Below, one piece after another: positions 17,182-26,530 of a stretch of 64,000 nucleotides of DNA; the first letter of the stretch is position 1; every line of letters starts with the position of its first letter. The notes under the pieces were generated by a model, which worked only from the letters and a program-made list of their open reading frames with translations, did no database searches and was not told where the DNA came from. A program made the translations under genes and the position numbers. The stretch comes from CAXXOK01 sp964584315 (lineage in GTDB: Bacteria; Bacillota; Clostridia; Christensenellales; Aristaeellaceae): the NCBI GenBank assembly GCA_964584315.1, contig CAZOZO010000009.1:1-64000 (forward strand). Direction: 5' to 3'.

Positions 17182-17691
17182 ATGCCCGCCGCCGACCTCA
17201 CCCTCCTGCCCGCCACCCCGCTGGATTATGATACGCTCGCCCGCATCGGGCACGATGCCTTCCACCCGGATAAGCTGCGCTTTGGGCAGGGCCCGCGCGT
17301 TTATGAGGAGCCGCAGTTCCTGCTGCCGCTGCTCACAGGCAACGTGGATACCGTGCATAAGCTGGTCGTGCAGGGGCAGACCATCGGCTTTACGCTCAGC
17401 TTCCCGCGCGAGGCGGGCTACCGCTGGCTGGGCTGCCTGGCCATCGCGCCCGCGTGTCAAAGCCGCGGCTACGGCGCGCAGGCCATCGCGCTGCTGGAGG
17501 CTGCCTTTCCGCAGGTGCACCGCTGGGGGCTGGACACGCCCCTTGCCAAGGAGGAAAACCGCCGCTTCTACGAGCGCGCGGGCTATGTGCCCATTGGGCG
17601 GAGCGAGCCGTTCGCGGGGTTCACGCTGGTCGTGTTTGAAAAGCGGCTGCACGGGGCGCAGGGCCAGTCAGGGGCTGTGCCGGAGGCGTGA
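17182..17691 (+). CDS. GNAT-family N-acetyltransferase
   Basis: The protein is 169 aa. The GNAT fold is indicated by GYRWLGCLAIAPACQSRGYG (about 79-98), which carries the acetyl-CoA-binding Q/R-x-x-G-x-G loop, followed by ALLEAA and the C-terminal ENRRFYERAGYVPIG. It should transfer an acetyl group from acetyl-CoA to an amine; the acceptor is unknown. GGAAAGGAG lies just before the ATG, and a promoter (17062-17090) supports this start over an in-frame upstream one. Confidence 0.85.
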   Translation: MPAADLTLLPATPLDYDTLARIGHDAFHPDKLRFGQGPRVYEEPQFLLPLLTGNVDTVHKLVVQGQTIGFTLSFPREAGYRWLGCLAIAPACQSRGYGAQAIALLEAAFPQVHRWGLDTPLAKEENRRFYERAGYVPIGRSEPFAGFTLVVFEKRLHGAQGQSGAVPEA

Positions 17692-17779
17692 GCCCTCGCT
17701 CCTGCCCTTTCCCTGCAAAACTTGGCATGGCACAGGGGGCGAGGCTCACACGCTGCGCTGCGCAACGCACCCTCCCGCC

Positions 17780-17809
17780 TTGACGCGCCCCCGCCCCCCG
17801 CGCTATACT
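17780..17809 (+). promoter_or_regulatory. Promoter of the second GNAT gene
   Basis: TTGACG, an 18-base GC-only spacer, TATACT, ending 24 bases before the ATG. Confidence 0.7.
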
Positions 17810-17833
17810 GGGCGCAGAAACGGAGGGGAAGCC

Positions 17834-18403
17834 ATGCAACTGAACATCAAACCGCTCACGCCCGAAACCGTGGAGGATTTCTTCACCTTCTTTGACAAGG
17901 TGGCCTTTGCCGACCACCCCGAGTGGGGCTGCGGCTGCTACTGCTGCATGTTCCACGCGCCGGATGCTGAGGCTTGGGCGGACAACACGCCCGAGACGAA
18001 CGCGCTGCTGGCGCGGGAGATGATCCTGCGCGGCGAGATGCGCGGCCTGCTCGCCTACGACGGGGAAAAGCCCATCGGCTGGTGCCACTGCGATCTGGTA
18101 GACAACATCCCCATCGTGCGCACATACTACCCCGAGGTTGCTTCGCGGGAGGATGGGGTGGGCGCGGTGGTGTGCTTTACCATCGCGCAGGGCTACCGCG
18201 GGCAGGGCGTAGCGACCCGCCTGCTTGCCGCAGCGGTCGACGCGCTGCGCGCGCAGGGCGCGACGGCGGCGGAGGCTTACCCTGTGCTGACCGCGCAGGA
18301 CGACGAGCACCACTACCACGGCCCCCTGTCCCTGTATGAGAAGGCAGGCTTCGCGCTGGTGCGCGAGCACGAGGGCATGGGGCTGGTGCGCCGGGCGCTG
18401 TAA
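17834..18403 (+). CDS. GNAT-family N-acetyltransferase with Cys-rich N-terminal motif
   Basis: The protein is 189 aa. A CGCYCCMFH segment near residue 37 is typical of an uncharacterised Clostridia GNAT subgroup. The acetyl-CoA loop is VVCFTIAQGYRGQGVATRLL (about 115-134), and the C-terminal LYEKAGFALVRE completes the fold. The acceptor is unknown. GGAGGGG precedes the ATG. An open frame runs far upstream in the same phase, but the promoter at 17780-17809 rules it out. It is not obviously in an operon with the first GNAT gene, since it has its own promoter. Confidence 0.85.
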   Translation: MQLNIKPLTPETVEDFFTFFDKVAFADHPEWGCGCYCCMFHAPDAEAWADNTPETNALLAREMILRGEMRGLLAYDGEKPIGWCHCDLVDNIPIVRTYYPEVASREDGVGAVVCFTIAQGYRGQGVATRLLAAAVDALRAQGATAAEAYPVLTAQDDEHHYHGPLSLYEKAGFALVREHEGMGLVRRAL

Positions 18404-18447
18404 GGCGGCGAACCGCGCCCGTCATGCTTACCATGAAAATAAGATAC

Positions 18448-18559
18448 AAGCCGCGCGGCGTGCGAGGGTTTTCCCGCACCACGCGCGGCTTTGCCATCGG
18501 CACGGGGCGCACGGACATCGCCGATATGCGAGCGTAGGTGGTCCACCGCCTGTTTTTTT
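18448..18559 (+). terminator. Two successive hairpins, probable terminators
   Basis: The first is AAGCCGCGCG (18448-18457) / CGCGCGGCTT (18482-18491) with an inner GTGCG...CGCAC stem. The second is a short AGGTGG / CCGCCT hairpin (18536-18551) followed by T7 (18553-18559). They separate the GNAT gene from the dehydrogenase gene. Confidence 0.7.
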
Positions 18560-18650
18560 GCCATGTAAGAGGGTTGCGCCCGCTTACACGGGAATCCTTA
18601 CCGTATGGACAAGGGCGGCACTGCGCGCCCGCATAGAGGAGGTACAGGCC

Positions 18651-19667
18651 ATGCTGCACATCCCGTTTGAAACCGTACAGGACGAGCTTCGCGCGCTGCT
18701 GCTCAGCCGGGGCTGCCCCGCGGAGAGCGCCGCCCTCACCGCGCGGGAGATCGCCCGCAACTCGCTGGAAGGGGTATATACGCACGGCATCAACCGCTTT
18801 CCCCGGCTGATGCGTAACATCGACGACGGGCTGGTGCGCGTTGCCGCGCAGGCCGAGCGGGTGGCGGGCTTCGGCGCGCTGGAGCGGTGGGACGGCGGCC
18901 TGGGGCTGGGGGTGGTGAACGCCACCCGCGCCATGGAGCGCGCCATCGCGCTGGCCCGCGAGCACGGCATGGGGCTGGTGGCCCTGCGCAACACCAACCA
19001 CTGGATGCGCGCCGCCACCTACGGCTATCAGGCGTGCGACGCGGGCATGGCTGCGCTTTGCTTTACCAACACCATGCCCAACATGCCCGCGTGGGGCGCG
19101 GTGGACGCGCGGCTGGGCAACAACCCGCTGGTGCTGGCGCTGCCGCGCGTGGGCGGCCATGTGGTGCTGGATATGGCCACGTCGCAGTTTTCCTACGGCG
19201 CGCTCGAGCTGGCAAGGCTCAGCGGGCGGCAGATGCCCATCGACGCGGGTTTTGACACGCAGGGGCGGCTCACGCGCGACCCTGCGGAGATCATCCAAAG
19301 CAAGCGCATTTTGCCTGCGGGGTACTGGAAGGGCGCGGGGCTGTCGCTGCTGCTGGACCTGTTCGCGGGGTGCCTGTCGCTGGGCAACACGACCCTTGGC
19401 GTGGGCAGGCAGGCAGGCGACGAGCACGGCCTGTCGCAGGTGTTCGTCGCCATCCATTACACAGCCATGGTCGACGCGGAGGAGGCAAACGCCATCATGG
19501 CCGATACGCTCGCGTGGGTGGCCGCCTCCACGCCGGATGAGACAGGCAAACCCATCCGCTGGCCGGGCAGCCGCGTGCCCGCCGTGCGCGAGGCAAACCT
19601 TGCGGAGGGCATCCCCGTGGATGAGCGCGTGTGGGCGGAGATACAGGGCTTCCGGCGCGCGCCGTGA
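18651..19667 (+). CDS. Malate/lactate/ureidoglycolate dehydrogenase family; 2,3-diketo-L-gulonate reductase-like
   Basis: The protein is 338 aa, close to E. coli DlgD/YiaK (332 aa), to which it is similar throughout: YTHGINRFPRL, RNTNHWMRAATYGYQA, a WGA...NPLV segment, SQFSYGALE, ILPAGYWKGAGLS and the C-terminal GI.VDE.VWAEIQ. The family binds NAD(P)H in a non-Rossmann fold and uses a conserved His. The likely reaction is reduction of 2,3-diketo-L-gulonate or a related 2-oxo acid. AGAGGAGGT precedes ATG 18651; longer in-frame starts lack a site. It stands alone, but a hexuronate catabolic cluster lies elsewhere in the window. Confidence 0.82.
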   Translation: MLHIPFETVQDELRALLLSRGCPAESAALTAREIARNSLEGVYTHGINRFPRLMRNIDDGLVRVAAQAERVAGFGALERWDGGLGLGVVNATRAMERAIALAREHGMGLVALRNTNHWMRAATYGYQACDAGMAALCFTNTMPNMPAWGAVDARLGNNPLVLALPRVGGHVVLDMATSQFSYGALELARLSGRQMPIDAGFDTQGRLTRDPAEIIQSKRILPAGYWKGAGLSLLLDLFAGCLSLGNTTLGVGRQAGDEHGLSQVFVAIHYTAMVDAEEANAIMADTLAWVAASTPDETGKPIRWPGSRVPAVREANLAEGIPVDERVWAEIQGFRRAP

Positions 19668-19741
19668 CGCGGAGGGCGCAGCGGAGGGAAAGCTACCTGC
19701 GTGGGTCGCCGTGAAGCGGGACGCCGCCCGCCCGCCGTTCG

Positions 19742-19770
19742 TTGACAGTATTCTCCTTCAATGCTATCAT
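19742..19770 (+). promoter_or_regulatory. Promoter of the small glycine-rich membrane protein gene
   Basis: TTGACA, a 17-base spacer, TATCAT, the best sigma-A match among single-gene promoters in this part. Confidence 0.8.
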
Positions 19771-19820
19771 GTGGGTGGCATCATCCCGTTTAACATCCAC
19801 AACCGAAGGAGGGCGACAGT

Positions 19821-20111
19821 ATGGAGGGTATCGTGGGCATCCTGATCCAGTTGGTCAGCGGCGGCCTCGGTGGGCTGGGCGCGGGCAAAGTAATGCCCAA
19901 GCTATCGCTGGGCAAGGTGGGCGACATCATCGCGGGCATCGTGGGCGGCATCGGCGGCGGGCAGCTGCTGTCGCTGCTGGGCATCGGCGCATCCACCGGC
20001 AGCCTCGACCTTACCAGCATCCTGACCAACGTGTTGGGCGGCGGCGTGGGCGGCGGCGTGCTGATGGCCATCGTGGCGCTGGTCAAAAAGCTGCTGGTCA
20101 AGAAGTCGTAA
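19821..20111 (+). CDS. Small glycine-rich membrane protein
   Basis: The protein is 96 aa with two hydrophobic segments (about 5-24 and 72-90) and Gly-rich stretches (GGLGGLGAG, GGIGGG, GGGVGGG) that resemble glycine-zipper helices. The C-terminus VKKLLVKKS is basic. I do not recognise a characterised family. GAAGGAGG before the ATG and a near-consensus promoter 50 bases upstream mean it is probably well expressed, which is notable for so small a protein. It has no operon partner. Confidence 0.7.
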   Translation: MEGIVGILIQLVSGGLGGLGAGKVMPKLSLGKVGDIIAGIVGGIGGGQLLSLLGIGASTGSLDLTSILTNVLGGGVGGGVLMAIVALVKKLLVKKS

Positions 20112-20261
20112 GCAAGCACAGGCAACGCACAAGGATTGATGGCAGAGGGGCGCCCGCGCGGCGTTCCTCTTTTCGCATGGGAGAGGAAAGCGACCCTCCT
20201 TGGCTTTTCAGGCGCAGCGGTACCACCGCCCCGCAAACGGTTGCCATTTCTGCGCTCCGCC

Positions 20262-20290
20262 TTGACAACCCCTGCCGCCTGTGCTACGTT
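20262..20290 (+). promoter_or_regulatory. Promoter of the CHAP-domain protein gene
   Basis: TTGACA, a 17-base spacer, TACGTT. The spacer and -10 share TGCCGCCTGTGCTAC with the minus-strand promoter at 42859-42887. Confidence 0.65.
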
Positions 20291-20366
20291 GCTTGCGGCG
20301 CTTTTTTCGCCGCATCCATGCCGGGGCCGCCGCGTGCGCCTTCCGGCCCAAACGGGGGACGTACCC

Positions 20367-21374
20367 ATGCGAAAAGGTCTGGCTTTGCTCCTTTCCCTGC
20401 TGATACTCTGCCCGCTGACCGCGGCTCTCGCGGAGGGCGCTTCGCCGTCTCCCGCCGCATCTTCCTCTCCCGTCGTTTCGCCTGCCCCCGGTTCATCGGC
20501 CGCCCCTGCTCCCTCGCCTGCACCCGTCGCTACCCTTACCCCCACCGCCGACTGGACGCCGCCGGATCTGTCCGCCCTGACGGCGGACAGTGCGCCCCAG
20601 CTGCTGCTGCTCAAGGTGGCGCAGGGGGAGGTAGGCTATGTGGAAGGCCCCCTGCCGGACGAGAGCAAGTACGGCGAGTGGTTTTCGCACAGCCGCTGCG
20701 CGTGGTGCGCGGAGTTCCTCACCTGGTGCGTGGATCAGGTGGATCAGCGCTACGGCCAGCACCTGATGGAGAACGTCTACCCCCGCTACGGCGGCCCCTC
20801 GACCGGCGCGCCGTTCTTTATCGACAAGGGGCGCTTCATCAGCGATAACGGCAAGCTGCCCACCAAGGAGAAGCAGTGGCTCATCGGCAGCGACCACTAC
20901 CTGGGCGCGAATGAGTACATCCCCCATGTGGGCGACTACATCTGGTTTTACTATTACAACCGCACCGTGGGCACCGATCACGTTGCCATCGTGGAGGGCG
21001 TGAGCGTGGAGCCGAACGGGGCGGTGACCGTGCATGTGATCGAGGGCAACAACCCCGACCGCGTGCAGCGCGCCGTGTACGATTTGAACGACACCCGCAT
21101 CTACGGCTTTGGCACGCCCGTCAAGCGGGCCTACAGCAACCTGCGCCTGTATAACCAGAGCGACGACGTGCTGGCCCTGCAGCAAGCGTTGGTAGAGGCA
21201 GGGTACTATACCATGGAGGCTGGCCGCAAGGGCTACTTTACCGAAGCGCTGGCCGAGGCTATCAAGCAGGCGCAGCGCGACCTGGGGCTAAAGGGCACGG
21301 GCATCGTGGACAGGGAGACGCGTCAGGCCATGGAGGATGCCGACCTGCTGCCCGTTTTGACCCTGCAGGACTAA
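20367..21374 (+). CDS. Secreted CHAP-domain protein with C-terminal peptidoglycan-binding domain
   Basis: The protein is 335 aa. A signal peptide (1-22, ending ALAEG) is followed by a Ser/Pro/Ala-rich linker (about 24-60) and a CHAP domain (about 85-250) with its Cys in SRCAWCAEFLTW and His in TDHVAIVEG, then IEGNN. A PG_binding_1 domain (about 262-330; LQQALVEAGYY, GTGIVDRETRQA) follows. CHAP enzymes cleave peptidoglycan peptides or amide bonds, so this should be an extracellular wall hydrolase anchored by the C-terminal domain. The ribosome binding site (GGGGGAC) is modest. The gene is monocistronic between its promoter and a 13-bp hairpin. Confidence 0.85.
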   Translation: MRKGLALLLSLLILCPLTAALAEGASPSPAASSSPVVSPAPGSSAAPAPSPAPVATLTPTADWTPPDLSALTADSAPQLLLLKVAQGEVGYVEGPLPDESKYGEWFSHSRCAWCAEFLTWCVDQVDQRYGQHLMENVYPRYGGPSTGAPFFIDKGRFISDNGKLPTKEKQWLIGSDHYLGANEYIPHVGDYIWFYYYNRTVGTDHVAIVEGVSVEPNGAVTVHVIEGNNPDRVQRAVYDLNDTRIYGFGTPVKRAYSNLRLYNQSDDVLALQQALVEAGYYTMEAGRKGYFTEALAEAIKQAQRDLGLKGTGIVDRETRQAMEDADLLPVLTLQD

Positions 21375-21390
21375 CGGGCAGGCGCATATG

Positions 21391-21418
21391 CAAAGAGGCC
21401 GCGAACGCGGCCTCTTTG
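21391..21418 (+). terminator. Terminator of the CHAP gene
   Basis: A perfect 13-bp stem CAAAGAGGCCGCG / CGCGGCCTCTTTG with a 2-base apex. 21419-21637 holds no gene that I can support. Confidence 0.75.
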
Positions 21419-21637
21419 CGTGGGGGCATGGGTTGGCGAGCGCTGGATCGGCTGGCGGTAAGGTGGCTGTCGCTTCGTTTGGCGAGCCGTACGGGAAAAC
21501 AAGCCCGCGCGCCGCGTGCCGCGGCGAAGGCCCTGTGCGGTAATGGCGGCTGGGCCCCTGCCGACCGTCGCTGCGCAAGTGCTTGCCTAGCAAGGGCTTG
21601 ATGGCTGTGCGTCGCATTCAATGCCAAAGCGCGCCCC

Positions 21638-21666
21638 TTGTTTTCGGGCAAAACCTATGGTATACA
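21638..21666 (+). promoter_or_regulatory. Promoter of the beta-propeller/beta-helix protein gene
   Basis: TTGTTT, 17 bases, TATACA, 100 bases before the start codon. Confidence 0.55.
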
Positions 21667-21765
21667 TGGGATGAAATGGATGCGGAGGCGTTACCGCATC
21701 CGCTGCGCCCGACGGATGAAAATGCTCATACGACCGTGCTTTGGGACGTACGGAGGGTATCGGCC

Positions 21766-24700
21766 ATGAAAAACAGGATAGGGAAACCCTTGCTGGCAAC
21801 GGCGCTGTGCGCGGCGTTGCTGTTTGGTTGCCTGCCCGCCGCAGCGGCGGGCAAACCGGCACAGCCGACCTGGACGCTGGTCGAACAGATCGGCGGGGCC
21901 AGCCGCGCGCTGCTGCTGGACGGGTCAACGCTGTACGTGGGCGTTGGGCGGCATGTGTTGGTGATGGATGTTACCGACCCTGCGCACATTCAGGTGGTGG
22001 GGCAAAGCCCGCTGCTGCCGCAGATCGTGGAGGCGCTGCAACGGGACGGGCAGGGGCGGCTGCTGGTCTGCTGCGGCGATGCGGGGCTGGTGCTGCTGGA
22101 CATGGCGCAGCCAGCCGCACTGCCTGTGCTGGGGCGGCTCAAGACGCGCGGCCTGTGCGAGAACGTGACGATGTACGGCGCCTTCGCGCTGATTGCCGAC
22201 GGCCCGCAGGGGCTTCTGTTGGCGGATATCCGCGACCCTGCCGCGCCCGCGCTGGTGGCGCAGGCATACCCGCTGGCCTACGCGTATGACGTGGCCGTGG
22301 CGGGCAGCACCGCCTACCTGGCGGCGGGTGGCAGCGGCATCCTCGCGGTGGATCTGACCGACCCTCTCGCCCCGCGGGAACTGGGGCTGACTACGGTGGC
22401 GGGCTTCCAGTATGATGTGGCGGTCAAGGAAAACCGCCTGTACGCCGCCTCGGCATGGGGCGGGGTGAACGCCTTTACCCTTGCCGACCCCGCGGCCCCG
22501 GAACCTGTGTTGGCAGTGGCGACCCCCGGCTGGGCCTTCGCGCTGGCTCCGTGGGGCGATGAGTGGCTGGTGATGGACGGTGGCAACGGCGCGCTGCTCT
22601 ATGATCTGGACAACAACCACACCGAGCCGCGCGCGTCGCTGCTGACCGGCGGCATCGTGGTGGCGGGCGCAGCGGGCACAGATACGGCCTTCACGCTGGA
22701 CAACGCGCTGGGGCTAGTGGCGTTTTCGCACCCAAAGCCCGCGCTGCTACAGTTCATTGCAAGCTGGTCGCCCCTGTTTGACGCGCAGGACGCGCTGCTG
22801 GACGGCGATGCACTGTACGTGGCGGGCGGCCAGTCCGGTATGCACACATACGATATCCGTGACCTGAATGCCATACGGGAGACCGCGTGCTTTGACCCCC
22901 GCAACGGCGCGTATGCCACGGATGTTAGCGACCTGTACGGCGACCTGTACGTGGGGGAGACGGCCGGTTCGGATTACTGGGGCTATTGCCTGAGTACGGC
23001 CGATCCGCTTGCGCCGGTGGTGCTCAGTCCCTTACGCCCGATGTCGGAAGCGCCTGCGATCAAAACGGACGGCCCGCGCCGTTATGCCTACCGCTACGAG
23101 ACGGCGCTGAAGATGCTCGACATTACCGACCCCGCCAATATCTACGAGGTTGCCAGCTTCGATTTTTCCTATCTGCACAGCTTTGCGGCGCGCGACAGCC
23201 TGCTGGCCGTAAACGCCAAAGACAAACTGTCCCTTTACACAACCGACGATCAGCCGCATCTGCGGCAGCTGGGCGAAATACAGGTAAGCGGGATGGCCAG
23301 CTTCCTCGCCTTTGTGGACGACCATACGCTGCTGACAAACGTCGGCGACGGCCTGATGGTATATGACATCTCCCATCCGGAAACGCCGGTGAACATTGGC
23401 AAGCTAAAGCTGAACGGCGCGTTGACGGATGCGTATATCGACGGCGAAACGGCGTATGTAAGCGCCGTTGGCTACGGAGTTTATGAGGTGGATGTTGGAG
23501 ACCCCTACAACCCCCGACGGATCGATACCGTACCAACCGACTTTGAATCCAATGCCTGCGCGGCGCAGGGGGATTTGCTGGCGGTGGCGGATACGTTTGG
23601 CGGGCTGGCGCTGTACCAACGCGGAGGTGGCGCGCTGGCCATGGCGGGCGGGGGATTTGCGCCATACCCGCTGCTGATGAACCATACCAAGCCGCAGGTG
23701 GATAAGTTTACCGCGCCGCTTGATTATACCAGAGCGACCGACGGCCCTCGGGTCACGGTGACCAGCGCGGCGGACAGCGGGGCAGGAACCCTGCGCGCAG
23801 CCCTGACGCGCGTGCGGAAGGATACGACCATCACATTTGACCCCGCCGTATTTCCGCCGGATGCGCCCCAGCGCATTCTGCTGCAAACGCCGCTGCCGGA
23901 AGTGGAGTGCCACGGGCTGACCCTTGATGCCAGCAACGCGGGGGTGGTGCTGGATGGTAGCGCCCTTGCGGAGGGCGACGGCCTGTACCTGCGCGGGTCG
24001 GGCAATACGGTGATGGGGCTACAGATACTGTCGTTCCCCCGCGACGGTTTGCACATGGAAGGCGAGTGCAACCGCGTGGGCGGCAACCGCAACGTGGGCG
24101 AAGGGCCTGTGGGGCAGGGCAATGTATGCAGCGGCAACGCACGCTACGGCGTCTTTTTGACGGGCGGCGGATTTACCGTTTCCGGCAACATCGTGGGTGC
24201 GGATGTGACCGGTACCTCGGCCATGGGGAACGGGGATATCGGGCTGCTGATGGATTGCCCCTACTCGACGGTGGGCGGGGTCGAGCCGGGGGAGGGCAAC
24301 CTCCTCTGCGCTAACGACCCCAACATGCAGGGCGCAGGCCAGTACACCCGCATCATCGGCAACATATTTGGCCTGGACATCACGGGCACCAGGCCAATCG
24401 GCATCGACCAGTGGGTCAATCTGGAGCTGGTGAACGGCGACATGAACGTGACCGTCGGCGGAACGACGTTTGCGGAGCGCAACATCATTGCAGGCTCGAC
24501 CATCGGGGTCGAGATGCGGGGGTCGCTCACGTGCCAGAATGCCGTGATCGGCAATTACATTGGCACCGACATCACGGGGAATGTCGCGCTCAGTTCCAGC
24601 AACGACTGGATCAACGGCATCCATGTCGAAAGCGCGAATTTTAACCGCATCGGCGGGCAGGCGGCGGGCGAGGGCAACCTGATCAGCGGGCACGGCAGAG

Positions 24701-25389
24701 GCATCTGCCTGGATGGCTATGGGGATGACGATAACCTGATTTTGGGCAATCGGTTGGGCGTAAACGCCGGAGGCACCAGTTTGCTGCCCAACCGCACAGG
24801 CATTGACTGCGCCAGCGGCTTGCACCGCGGGGTGATCGGCGGCTGGACGGCGGCGGAGGGCAACCTGATCGCGGGGGGCACAAATGCCATCCGCGCGTCC
24901 GAGCTGGGCATCATGAACTTCTATATCGCGGGCAATACCATCCGCAGGGGCGACGGCAACGGCATCTATATGGCGCGGCGCGCCAGCGGCAACTTTATCC
25001 AGTGCAACGCGTTCGACTCGGCCCGCAACCAGATCGTGCGCATCGACAGCGGCAACGGCAACCAGATTCGCGCAAACATTTTTACCGGCTCGCCCGGGGA
25101 GCAGATTTTCCTGAACAGGCAGGGCAACGGCAACATCTCGCCGCCCAAGGGGGTCAAGGCAAAGGGAGATACCGTGACGGGCAAGACCTACCCCAACGCC
25201 GTGGTGGAGGTGTACCGCTACGAGGCGGCGGGCAAGGCGCTGACGCCGCTTGGCACAGCGTTTGCGGATGCGAAGGGCGCGTTTGCCTACGTATCGCCGC
25301 AACTGCTCAAGGGCATGACCATCGCGCTGCTGACGACCGACACGGCAGGCAACACCAGCGAGTTCGGCAGGCTGGTTAAAGTCCGGTAA
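21766..25389 (+). CDS. Large secreted protein: LVIVD-type beta-propeller plus right-handed beta-helix
   Basis: The protein is 1207 aa. Residues 1-28 are a signal peptide; it includes LLFGC, so a lipoprotein is possible though the F before G is atypical. About 35-640 is a string of LVIVD-like blades with repeated 'VDVTDP.. P' motifs (VMDVTDPA, AVDLTDPL, MLDITDPA, VYDISHPE, EVDVGDPY). About 660-700 contains DSGAGTLRAAL, as in CSLREA/beta-helix proteins. About 700-1125 is a parallel beta-helix with recurring GN.I.G.D.TG and GG...GEGNLI turns. The last 75 residues form an Ig-like domain. Such proteins sit at the cell surface and may bind or cleave polysaccharides; no catalytic residues are recognisable. 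GGAGGG precedes ATG 21766. Confidence 0.75.
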   Translation: MKNRIGKPLLATALCAALLFGCLPAAAAGKPAQPTWTLVEQIGGASRALLLDGSTLYVGVGRHVLVMDVTDPAHIQVVGQSPLLPQIVEALQRDGQGRLLVCCGDAGLVLLDMAQPAALPVLGRLKTRGLCENVTMYGAFALIADGPQGLLLADIRDPAAPALVAQAYPLAYAYDVAVAGSTAYLAAGGSGILAVDLTDPLAPRELGLTTVAGFQYDVAVKENRLYAASAWGGVNAFTLADPAAPEPVLAVATPGWAFALAPWGDEWLVMDGGNGALLYDLDNNHTEPRASLLTGGIVVAGAAGTDTAFTLDNALGLVAFSHPKPALLQFIASWSPLFDAQDALLDGDALYVAGGQSGMHTYDIRDLNAIRETACFDPRNGAYATDVSDLYGDLYVGETAGSDYWGYCLSTADPLAPVVLSPLRPMSEAPAIKTDGPRRYAYRYETALKMLDITDPANIYEVASFDFSYLHSFAARDSLLAVNAKDKLSLYTTDDQPHLRQLGEIQVSGMASFLAFVDDHTLLTNVGDGLMVYDISHPETPVNIGKLKLNGALTDAYIDGETAYVSAVGYGVYEVDVGDPYNPRRIDTVPTDFESNACAAQGDLLAVADTFGGLALYQRGGGALAMAGGGFAPYPLLMNHTKPQVDKFTAPLDYTRATDGPRVTVTSAADSGAGTLRAALTRVRKDTTITFDPAVFPPDAPQRILLQTPLPEVECHGLTLDASNAGVVLDGSALAEGDGLYLRGSGNTVMGLQILSFPRDGLHMEGECNRVGGNRNVGEGPVGQGNVCSGNARYGVFLTGGGFTVSGNIVGADVTGTSAMGNGDIGLLMDCPYSTVGGVEPGEGNLLCANDPNMQGAGQYTRIIGNIFGLDITGTRPIGIDQWVNLELVNGDMNVTVGGTTFAERNIIAGSTIGVEMRGSLTCQNAVIGNYIGTDITGNVALSSSNDWINGIHVESANFNRIGGQAAGEGNLISGHGRGICLDGYGDDDNLILGNRLGVNAGGTSLLPNRTGIDCASGLHRGVIGGWTAAEGNLIAGGTNAIRASELGIMNFYIAGNTIRRGDGNGIYMARRASGNFIQCNAFDSARNQIVRIDSGNGNQIRANIFTGSPGEQIFLNRQGNGNISPPKGVKAKGDTVTGKTYPNAVVEVYRYEAAGKALTPLGTAFADAKGAFAYVSPQLLKGMTIALLTTDTAGNTSEFGRLVKVR

Positions 25390-25410
25390 TCTGTCTGTGG
25401 CGTACACAGC

Positions 25411-25449
25411 GGGCGGGCATGCCCCTATGGCATGCCCGCCCGTATTTTT
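25411..25449 (+). terminator. Terminator of the beta-helix protein gene
   Basis: A perfect 13-bp stem GGGCGGGCATGCC / GGCATGCCCGCCC followed by GTATTTTT. Confidence 0.9.
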
Positions 25450-25629
25450 GCATTTGTTTTGGAGGACAGGCGCGGCCGCCGCCTGCGCTGTTCACGCGGC
25501 TGCCTCGAACGCCCAAATGGCTTGCCCGGCGGCGCAGACAGGCCGACTGGCCTGGACGGCGGCCGCACAGCGGGTGGATACGGCATATGGCTTCGCCGCC
25601 GGAATCGCGGCAGGGGATACGCGCCGCGG

Positions 25630-26454
25630 TCAGGCTCGCTTCACGCCGCCGATCAGCTTGTACAGCAAGTCCACGCCGCTCTCCGGCAGCAGCTCCAAAA
25701 GGCTCAGCAGCAATCCGGAACCCTTGCGGTAGCGCGCCCGCGGGTGTTTTGCCTCCAGCGCGCGCACCACGACGCGGGCCAGCTGCGCGGGGTCGCCGGA
25801 GCGGCGCAGGGTTTGCGCCATCAGGGGCTTCATGCGGGTGAGGGGCACGCGGAAGCGCGTTTCGCCCGCCAGCACCCGGTCGTAGGCGCGGGAGACCTCG
25901 TCGGTGATGTGCGTGCGGTAGCTGCCGGGCTGCAGCTTGACCACAGGGATGCCGATGAAGCCCAGCTCCCGCCGCAGGCTGTCGCTGTAGGCCTCGATGG
26001 CGCGCTTGCTGAGCACATACGGCCCCGCGAAGGGTTGCGCGGTCATCCACCCTGCGGAGGACGAGCAATTGACGATGCGCCCGCGCCCCGCCTCCACCAG
26101 GTCGAAAAAGACGGCGTTGGTGCGCACCGTGCCCATCACGTTGATGTCCAGCAGCTTTTGGCAGATGGCGACGGCGTCGCCCTCCACAAGGGGGGTGAAC
26201 GCCGTAATGCCCGCGAAGTTGACCACCGCGTCCAGCCGGTCGGTATGTGCGCGCACTACCGAGTAGGCTGCGCGCAGGCTGGCTTCGTCGGTCACGTCCA
26301 CGCGCACGGGCACCACGCCCGGCAGGGCCGCGAGCGCCGCAAGCCTTGCCTCGTTGGTGCCGCCCGCGAACACGCGCCACCCGCGAGCCGCAAGCGCCTG
26401 CACGCATACCTCGCCAAGGCCGCCGGTCGCGCCGGTAAAAAACACCTGCTTCAT
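25630..26454 (-). CDS. Short-chain dehydrogenase/reductase
   Basis: The protein is 274 aa. The N-terminal FFTGATGGLGE is the TGxxxGxG cofactor loop, NFAGI corresponds to NNAG, the catalytic Ser lies in CSSSAG, and the Tyr/Lys pair is YVLSK. It is an NAD(P)-dependent oxidoreductase of the classical SDR group; the substrate cannot be told. ATG 26454 has ACAGGAG before it and starts directly with the cofactor strand, so I prefer it to the in-frame start 6 codons upstream. The minus-strand promoter TGTACA - 17 - TATAAT lies at 26502-26530. Confidence 0.85.
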   Translation of the reverse strand: MKQVFFTGATGGLGEVCVQALAARGWRVFAGGTNEARLAALAALPGVVPVRVDVTDEASLRAAYSVVRAHTDRLDAVVNFAGITAFTPLVEGDAVAICQKLLDINVMGTVRTNAVFFDLVEAGRGRIVNCSSSAGWMTAQPFAGPYVLSKRAIEAYSDSLRRELGFIGIPVVKLQPGSYRTHITDEVSRAYDRVLAGETRFRVPLTRMKPLMAQTLRRSGDPAQLARVVVRALEAKHPRARYRKGSGLLLSLLELLPESGVDLLYKLIGGVKRA

Positions 26455-26501
26455 GGTGCACGCTCCTGTCATGGCTTTGGGGGAAGGGTGTTACTGACCG
26501 C

Positions 26502-26530
26502 ATTATATACAGACGGCGATGATTTGTACA
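26502..26530 (-). promoter_or_regulatory. Promoter of the SDR gene
   Basis: Read on the minus strand: TGTACA (26530-26525), 17 bases, TATAAT (26507-26502). From 26531 to 26857 no gene is seen. Confidence 0.6.
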
